44,560 nt of DNA from a bacterium (lineage in GTDB: Bacteria > 4484-113 > JAFGCY01): NCBI GenBank assembly GCA_020849855.1, contig JADZFO010000055.1:1-44560 (forward strand), read 5' to 3'. The position numbers and the translations under genes are program-made. Within the stretch, counting starts at the first letter, position 1. Every line of letters begins with the position of its first letter. Positions 39,290 through 44,560 of the stretch are shown here, in pieces. The notes under the pieces were generated by a model that did not search any database, was not told the DNA's origin, and saw only the letters and a list, made by a program, of their open reading frames with translations.

Positions 39290-39343
39290 GTCCCCGGTGT
39301 CAGCACGGTTGTCATTAACCTTGCGGAGTCATGGAGACTAAGC

Positions 39344-40006
39344 ATGCTTTCTGATTTCAAGTCCGGCTGGTCTGGCGCGCGGGGGATGGGCTGGCTGCTG
39401 GGGAGTGGCAGTGCACTCCTCGTGGTTTCCGCCCTCGGCCTTCTTGGTTTGTCCTTCGGCTACGCCCCTGGGACGGGAAATGTCGATACCGAGGCCCCGG
39501 CTTTTGTGTTGATCCTGCTGCCAATGGCCCTTGGCCTGCTCGGCATATTCGGCGCGATAATCCCGGGTCTGATCTGGGTCTACCGCTCGAACGTCAACTG
39601 CAGCAAACTTGGCGCGGTCTATCTGCGCTTCACGCCAGGCTGGGCCGTCAACTGGTTTTTTGTGCCCCTGCTTAGCTACTGGAAACCGGCCCAGGTGCTG
39701 GGCGAAATCTGGCGGGAGAGCCAGCCGCGCACAGCCGACGGTCAGCCCAGCCGCACCAGTAGCGCCTGGGTCACGCTCAGCTGGGCCGCGATGCTGATCT
39801 GCGGAATCGCCGGTCAGATCCTGATCAACTCGATTGACCCGAACAGCGGCCGGGCCTTCTATCCCCCGCGCCAGGCGCTGATGTTGATGGCCCTGGGCTG
39901 CCTGCTGCTGGCTGGTGGCGCCTTGATCGCCGCTTTGGGAATTCGCCGTATCGACCGCCAGCAGAATGTAAGTGCTGAGCTGCGTAAGGGCGCAGTTGCT
40001 GCCTAA
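39344..40006 (+). CDS. DUF4328 membrane protein
   Basis: A 220-residue integral-membrane protein with about five hydrophobic segments (16-38, 52-78, 103-112, 142-160, 178-200). The stretch WVYRSNVNCSKLG...RFTPGWAVNWFFVPLLSYWKPAQVLGEIW is the DUF4328 hallmark. Members are of unknown function and often sit near regulators or proteases. ATG at 39344 has the Shine-Dalgarno GGAG at 7 nt. It is preceded by the DUF4259 gene and followed 71 bp later by a hydrolase gene with its own leaderless-type start. Confidence 0.85.
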   Translation: MLSDFKSGWSGARGMGWLLGSGSALLVVSALGLLGLSFGYAPGTGNVDTEAPAFVLILLPMALGLLGIFGAIIPGLIWVYRSNVNCSKLGAVYLRFTPGWAVNWFFVPLLSYWKPAQVLGEIWRESQPRTADGQPSRTSSAWVTLSWAAMLICGIAGQILINSIDPNSGRAFYPPRQALMLMALGCLLLAGGALIAALGIRRIDRQQNVSAELRKGAVAA

Positions 40007-40065
40007 TCACCCTGCCTCGCTTGCGCAGAGACAGCAGCACCCCCCGACAACTGCGCCATTGCTGC

Positions 40066-40071
40066 TAAGCT
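40066..40071 (+). promoter_or_regulatory. Extended -10 (TGCTAAGCT), leaderless promoter
   Basis: TAAGCT with an upstream TG, ending six bases before the ATG at 40078; no Shine-Dalgarno. The hexamer is weak but the spacing matches the window's other leaderless starts. Confidence 0.4.
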
Positions 40072-40077
40072 CTGCTC

Positions 40078-41310
40078 ATGCGCTTGACCAGGAACTTCCT
40101 GACATTGCTGCTGCTGATTGGGGCCTACCTTGCAGTAACCCAGCTGCCTCATCCCGCTCGCGCCGCCGGCTGCAGTTACTGCCTGCAGGGCAAGGCCAGC
40201 GCGGACCGCGCCGCCGATGCCCCCCTGGATACCGCGTCGATCGACCAGACCGTCCGGCGGCTGATGGCCCGCGAGGACGTCAAGGGCCTGGCGCTGGCTG
40301 TGATCGAGGACGGCGAGCTGCGTTACTACGCCGCCTACGGCCAGCGCAATGTTGAGAAGCACCTGCCCCTGACCGCCGATACCATCATGTACGGCGCCTC
40401 GCTGACCAAGACCGCCTTTGCCTATCTGGTCCTGCAGCTTGTTGATGAAGGCCAGCTCAGCCTGGACACTCCGCTGGGAGAGCTGCTGCCGGATGGCCTG
40501 CCGGCCGAGGACTACTACGCCGTCCTCGCGGCGGACCCGCGCTGGCGCAGCCTGACCCCGCGGATCCTGCTGAGCCACGGCTCAGGCCTGCCAAACCTGC
40601 ACTGGCTGGAGCCGGACCAGACCCTGCGGATCCACTTTGAGCCGGGCAGCGCTTATGCCTATTCCGGCGAGGGCCTCTGGCTGCTGCAGGCCGCGCTGGA
40701 ACAGGGCCTTGGTCTGGACGTCGGCGCGGAGATGCAGCGGCGGGTCTTTGACCCGCTGGGCATGCGCAGTAGCTCCATGACCTGGCGGCCGGATTTTGCG
40801 AAGAACCTAGCCGACGGTTACGGCATTGACGGCGCTTTCGAGCCGCATGACGAGCGCTCCAGCGTCAGCGCCGCCGGCTCGATGGACACCACCATCGCCG
40901 ACCAGGGCCGTTTCTGGGCCGCCATCCTGCGCGGCGAGAGGCTGTCGGCGCAGGCCCGGCGCGAGCTGCTGGCGCCGCAGCAGCCCATCACCAGCGCCCA
41001 CCAGTTCCCGACCTTCGACCCGGCGCGTGGAGACTATCACGACAGCATCGGCATGGCCGCCGGCCTGGGCCTGGTGACCTATCAGGACCGCTCCGGCCCG
41101 GCCTTCTTCAAGGGCGGCCATAACGACTTCACCGGCAACATGGCGCTGGGCTTCATGCATGAGCGCCGCGGCCTGGTGCTGCTGTCAAACAGCGTCCGCG
41201 CCGAGCTGATTTATCCCGAACTGGCCAGCGCGATCCTCGGACCGATCGACATGCCCTGGGCCTGGGAATATTCCTGGTACGTAAAGCCGCCGGCAACTGA
41301 AGACCATTAA
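40078..41310 (+). CDS. Beta-lactamase-family serine hydrolase
   Basis: A 410-residue exported protein of the class C beta-lactamase/penicillin-binding esterase fold. Signal peptide 1-30 (LTLLLLIGAYLAV, cleavage near ARAA). Catalytic SxxK is S108-L-T-K111 (YGASLTKTAF); the second-motif Tyr is in YAYSGEGLWLLQ; the third motif is KGGHNDFTG, closer to the H-x-G-type of esterases and peptidases than the KTG of true beta-lactamases. It is therefore more likely a periplasmic esterase or peptidase than a resistance enzyme. The cysteine pair C-S-Y-C just after the signal peptide is unusual. Confidence 0.85.
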   Translation: MRLTRNFLTLLLLIGAYLAVTQLPHPARAAGCSYCLQGKASADRAADAPLDTASIDQTVRRLMAREDVKGLALAVIEDGELRYYAAYGQRNVEKHLPLTADTIMYGASLTKTAFAYLVLQLVDEGQLSLDTPLGELLPDGLPAEDYYAVLAADPRWRSLTPRILLSHGSGLPNLHWLEPDQTLRIHFEPGSAYAYSGEGLWLLQAALEQGLGLDVGAEMQRRVFDPLGMRSSSMTWRPDFAKNLADGYGIDGAFEPHDERSSVSAAGSMDTTIADQGRFWAAILRGERLSAQARRELLAPQQPITSAHQFPTFDPARGDYHDSIGMAAGLGLVTYQDRSGPAFFKGGHNDFTGNMALGFMHERRGLVLLSNSVRAELIYPELASAILGPIDMPWAWEYSWYVKPPATEDH

Positions 41311-41330
41311 ACTGCCTGCATAATAGGCTC

Positions 41331-41453
41331 ATACTGCGCCCACTGAACTCAGAGGAGTGGATCGCCGCCTGCTGGCTGCTGGGCCTTGGCCTGCCTGTCC
41401 TGACCCTGGCCAGCGCGCGCCTTGGCGGTTTCCTGGCTCAGCGCCGCCGCTAG
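41331..41453 (+). CDS. Possible 40-residue single-TM protein, no canonical start
   Basis: An open frame reading LRPLNSEEWIAACWLLGLGL then PVLTLASARLGGFLAQRRR: acidic start, one hydrophobic helix and a basic tail, the pattern of a small inner-membrane protein. No ATG, GTG or TTG is available in frame; the candidates are ATA at 41331, which lies exactly 6 nt after CATAAT, or a CTG. There is no Shine-Dalgarno. It may be chance, a non-AUG leaderless gene, or a remnant. Confidence 0.25.
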   Translation: MLRPLNSEEWIAACWLLGLGLPVLTLASARLGGFLAQRRR

Positions 41454-41603
41454 GGTTGCCCGGCCTGGCCCCTTGCCCCCGCTCAGCTTTAAATGCGCAG
41501 CGCCTCAGCGCCCCCTGCAGCACTGGCATCAGCGACCTTGCCTGTCTCAATTAGCCGATTGGGACTTGCTAGAATGACTGCCCCCAAGCTTCGGGAGGAG
41601 CCC

Positions 41604-42917
41604 ATGTGCATCTGCTGTTATTTCATGTACGCGCTCAGCGCTGTCAGCCCGGCCGGCGGCCCCGCCGATAAGGCCCCGCAGTCCGGCCACGGCGACCCGG
41701 CCAGCGCGGCCCCGCGCATCGTCAAGGCGGCCACGGACCAGTCCCTGCTGCTGGATCAGGAGCGCGCGCACCTGGGCAATATCCGCCAGCTTACCTTCGG
41801 CCACGACGCAGACTATCTGCCGCAGGCGCAGAGCGCGGCGAACTATGCCGAGGCCTACTGGGCCCCCGACGGCAAGAGCATCACCCTGCAGTCCACCCGC
41901 AACGGCTACCCCTGCGACCAGCAGTACACTCTGGACCTGCTGACCGGCAGCCTGAAGCTGGTCAGCACCGGCACGGGCCGCGTGACCTGCGGCTATATCG
42001 CAGGCGTCTCCGGCGGCCAGGCGCCATATGTCATCTACAGCTCCACGCATGAAAGCCTCGGGCCGGACTGTCCGCCGCGCGCGGATATGAGCAAGGGCTA
42101 TGTCTGGGCCATCTATCCCTACGACATCTACATGGCGGACATGGACGGGAAGATCCAGCGCAACATCACGAGCAGCCCGGGCTATGACGCCGAGGGCACC
42201 ATCGACTGGAACAGCCAGTGGCTCTACTTCACCAGCAACCGCGACGGCGACATGGACATCTACCGCCAGAACCTGCAGACCAATGAGGTCCAGCGCCTGA
42301 CGGACGAAGTGGGTTATGACGGCGGGCCTTTCATCAGCCCCGACGGCCGGCACATTGTTTACCGCCGGACCTTCTTCAACAGCCCGCAGGAGGAGCAGGA
42401 GTACAAGGACCTGCTGGCCCAGAACCTGGTGCGCCCCAGCAAGCTGGACCTGATGGTGATGGACGCCGACGGCAGCAATAAGCGCCGCCTGACCGCCAAT
42501 GGCGCGGCGAACTTCGCGCCCTACCTGCACCCCGACGGCGAGACGATCATCTTCTGCAGCAACCTTGGCAGCCAGGACCAGGGCGGCCGCAGTTTCGACC
42601 TTTACACCATCCCACTGAACTCCGGCGCCAGCACCTTCCAGGGCAGCGACGTGCCGGTCAGCGGCCACTTCGATCATGCCGATGCCAGCGGGGCCTACCC
42701 GAATGTCACGCCCTTCCTTACGGCCGATGAGGCGAAGAACTACCAGGCCCCGGCCGTCGGCAAGGGCTATGCCAGGCCCGAACGCATCACCTGGACCGGC
42801 GAGTTCGAGGGCTTCCCGATGTTCAGCCCCGACGGGCGCTACCTGCTGTGGTGCTCCAACCGCAACGGCGCGATGGCCCGCGAGACGAACGTCTTCGTCG
42901 CTCAGTGGATGAAGTAG
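41604..42917 (+). CDS. TolB-like beta-propeller protein
   Basis: A 437-residue protein with PD40/WD40-like repeats typical of TolB: YWAPDGKSITLQSTRNG, IDWNSQWLYFTSNRDGDMD, FISPDGRHIVYRRTF, YLHPDGETIIFCSN and FSPDGRYLLWCSNRNG. Such domains bind other proteins in the periplasm or act as propeller halves of peptidases; no peptidase domain follows. The N-terminus (MCICCYFMYALSAVS) is a short hydrophobic, Cys-rich stretch, not a standard signal peptide, so localisation is unclear. The start is ATG 41604 with GGGAGGAG upstream; TGCTAGAAT near 41562-41570 is a likely extended -10. Confidence 0.85.
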   Translation: MCICCYFMYALSAVSPAGGPADKAPQSGHGDPASAAPRIVKAATDQSLLLDQERAHLGNIRQLTFGHDADYLPQAQSAANYAEAYWAPDGKSITLQSTRNGYPCDQQYTLDLLTGSLKLVSTGTGRVTCGYIAGVSGGQAPYVIYSSTHESLGPDCPPRADMSKGYVWAIYPYDIYMADMDGKIQRNITSSPGYDAEGTIDWNSQWLYFTSNRDGDMDIYRQNLQTNEVQRLTDEVGYDGGPFISPDGRHIVYRRTFFNSPQEEQEYKDLLAQNLVRPSKLDLMVMDADGSNKRRLTANGAANFAPYLHPDGETIIFCSNLGSQDQGGRSFDLYTIPLNSGASTFQGSDVPVSGHFDHADASGAYPNVTPFLTADEAKNYQAPAVGKGYARPERITWTGEFEGFPMFSPDGRYLLWCSNRNGAMARETNVFVAQWMK

Positions 42918-42944
42918 GCGGCGGCCCTCAAGGGGCCCAGCCGC
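42918..42944. other. Hairpin between convergent genes
   Basis: GGCGGCGGCCCTCAAGGGGC and the following CCAGCCGCC can fold into a strong GC stem spanning the 27-bp gap between the TolB-like gene and the minus-strand PKD gene. No T run on either side, so termination is possible but not typical. Confidence 0.5.
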
Positions 42945-44560
42945 CTAGTAGCGGATCGCGAACTTCACCTCGGTATTCGTCAGGTTGCGGTAGCCGATGG
43001 CGGGCTTCGAGTCGACCTCCAGGATCTCGCAGTTCCAGCCCGCGCTGGTGGTGACGCCATCCACTGTTTCATGCGTGGCCCAGTCGCCGACGACCGTGCC
43101 ATTGGCGGTGGATGAGGCGAAGTACTCCAGGTCATGATTGTTGAAGTCGAAGGCAGCGATCACCGGCTTGGCATTGACCATGGCGAAGCAGGAGTACCAG
43201 CCGTAAATGGTCGAGCCGCTGTCCAGTGTCAGGATCGCCCCCCAGGCGCCGCCGGTGGCATCCGTTGCCCGGGTGTAGTGCAGGGTGCCGCTCTGGTCAG
43301 TGAAGCAGATCCCGGGGTTGCCGTTGACCATCTGCAGCACGGGCGTCACCGGGCCGTGGTTTGAAATGTCCAGCTTGGCGGACCAGTTGGCGGCCGCGCC
43401 GCCGGTGGCGGTGGATGAACGGCAGTAGGTCAGGTGGGAGTTGGCGCCATCAAAGCGGTAATAGCAGACCGCCGGGTTTGAGCCCACCATCGCCGCGCCG
43501 CAGCCGTTGCCGGTACTGTCGATCAGCACCTTTGTCCCGGACCAGTCGGCCGCCATGCTGCCGGTCGCGGTTGAGGAGCGCACATAGTACAGGTCGCTGT
43601 CGCGGTCATAGAAGATACCGGGCTGACCGCCGACCATCAGCAGTTCGGGGTTGTAGCCGGTGCTTGTGCCGCTTGTGTCCACTGCAATCGGGTTGGTCCA
43701 GTCGGCCGTGCTGGTCGCGTCGCCGCTGCCGTACTGGTAGTACAGGTCTTCAGTGCCTGGGCTGTCGGTATAGGCCACAGCAGCGCCGCCGGAAACACCC
43801 AGCAGGGTTATATCGCGGCCGGGGCCGCCCAGCGAAGGGTTGGGCAGGTCGCACTGCACCCAGTCGCCGGGCCCGGTACCCAGGGTGGTGGTCGAGCGGG
43901 AATAGGCCAGGGTGCCGCCGGTCTTGACGAAGGCCACGGCAGGGTTGCCGTTGACGATGGCGAAGTCAGCCCAGCCGTTCAGCGGGCTGCCTGCAGTGAC
44001 CGTTACCCAGCCGTGGGCGCTGATCAGAATGCTGTCGCTGTCGGATGCGCCGTTGTCATCAGTGACCCTGACACTCACATTGAAGTCGCCGGGCGTATTG
44101 AAATCAATGTCGGAGGGCGCGGACATGCCGCGCGCCGTTTCCTCCTCAGTACCGACTTCATTGAAGAGCCCGTCGCCGTCGAAGTCCCACTCATAGTCCG
44201 CGATCATCCCGCCCGGGTCGGTGCTCAGCTCGGCGCTGAAGGAGACGGTGAAGGGTGCGTCGCCTTCTGTGGAAGAGCTCTGGATCACCGCATTCGGGCC
44301 ACTGTTGCTGACAGTGATCTGCACGCTATCGTTGTCCTTGCCGCCGTCGTTGTCAGTCACGCGGACCGTTGCGCTGTAATCACCCACAGCGCTGTAGGTC
44401 ACATCCGGCGGGGTCGGATCGCCCTGGGCCGCTGCCTCGCCGTTGTCGGCCTCGTTGAAGTTGCTGTCGCCGTCAAAGTCCCATTCGTAGTCCGTCACCG
44501 TGCCGTCGGGGTCCATGCTGGCGGTGGCGTTGAAGCTCACCACCACGGGCTTGTCGCCAC
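42945..44560 (-). CDS. PKD-domain protein with seven-bladed propeller, 5' end outside window
   Basis: The C-terminal about 538 residues of a larger gene; the frame stays open to the window's right edge. At least two PKD domains at the start of the visible part (DYEWDFDGDSNFNE... and DYEWDFDGDGLFNE..., each ending VRVTDxxG). Then seven repeats of about 50 residues with a VNGNPAV/VGGQPGI/VNAKPVI core and a YxRSSTATG strand, closing with VKFAIRY: a seven-bladed propeller like that of the 23908-26490 lipoprotein. Extracellular by analogy; function unknown. A convergent TolB-like gene ends 27 bp away. Confidence 0.85.
   Translation of the reverse strand, partial: GDKPVVVSFNATASMDPDGTVTDYEWDFDGDSNFNEADNGEAAAQGDPTPPDVTYSAVGDYSATVRVTDNDGGKDNDSVQITVSNSGPNAVIQSSSTEGDAPFTVSFSAELSTDPGGMIADYEWDFDGDGLFNEVGTEEETARGMSAPSDIDFNTPGDFNVSVRVTDDNGASDSDSILISAHGWVTVTAGSPLNGWADFAIVNGNPAVAFVKTGGTLAYSRSTTTLGTGPGDWVQCDLPNPSLGGPGRDITLLGVSGGAAVAYTDSPGTEDLYYQYGSGDATSTADWTNPIAVDTSGTSTGYNPELLMVGGQPGIFYDRDSDLYYVRSSTATGSMAADWSGTKVLIDSTGNGCGAAMVGSNPAVCYYRFDGANSHLTYCRSSTATGGAAANWSAKLDISNHGPVTPVLQMVNGNPGICFTDQSGTLHYTRATDATGGAWGAILTLDSGSTIYGWYSCFAMVNAKPVIAAFDFNNHDLEYFASSTANGTVVGDWATHETVDGVTTSAGWNCEILEVDSKPAIGYRNLTNTEVKFAIRY

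Noticed and set aside
40078..41310. Antibiotic-resistance beta-lactamase
   Set aside because: It has SxxK but not a KTG third motif; the family is dominated by esterases and peptidases, so resistance is not claimed.

Overview
The window is GC-rich bacterial chromosomal DNA from a free-living, probably diderm organism. The evidence is many lipoproteins with clear lipoboxes, Sec signal peptides, an ECF sigma factor, a serine hydrolase with a signal peptide and a complete 16S rRNA gene. I cannot assign a phylum by eye. Features that set it apart are an isolated 16S rRNA transcription unit, frequent leaderless promoters, hairpin-forming repeat arrays that enter coding sequences in frame, and three different 7-bp tandem repeats. 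I see no transposase, prophage, CRISPR array or tRNA.

Layout. 0-4.2 kb: an M20 peptidase (RocB-like), a fatty-acid desaturase fused to HEAT repeats, and a trans-aconitate-methyltransferase-like enzyme. 4.2-6.9 kb: hairpin repeats, an ECF sigma factor and its probable membrane partner. 6.9-11.7 kb: a three-gene operon in which a class III nucleotide cyclase-STAND ATPase is followed by two paralogous TPR proteins; these modules are usually one polypeptide. 11.8-14.2 kb: a PKD/beta-propeller lipoprotein. 14.7-16.7 kb: 16S rRNA with its own promoter, leader-trailer processing stem and terminator, and no 23S, 5S or tRNA nearby. 16.7-21.1 kb: a dockerin-like/PQQ-propeller lipoprotein, an HTH regulator overlapping an unknown helical protein, and a small secreted protein. 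22.1-23.9 kb: cysS carrying in-frame repeat insertions. 23.9-31.7 kb: surface lipoproteins, a CocE/NonD hydrolase and a two-TM protein set between 70-bp direct repeats. 31.7-34.5 kb: an HyuA-like hydantoinase gene with two repeat arrays inside it.

35.1-38.6 kb looks like the replication-origin region. It has two ParB-binding parS sites, an HD phosphohydrolase, a non-coding stretch with DnaA boxes, a 32-residue membrane miniprotein with its own terminator, and dnaN. dnaA and parAB are not in the window. 38.8-44.6 kb: DUF4259 and DUF4328 proteins, a beta-lactamase-family hydrolase, a TolB-like propeller and the 3' part of another PKD/seven-blade propeller gene running off the end.

The most interesting items are the split cyclase-ATPase-TPR operon, the origin/parS region, the leaderless promoter class (a TANNNT box exactly 6 nt before the start codon at seven genes with no Shine-Dalgarno), the hairpin arrays, and the self-contained 16S unit.
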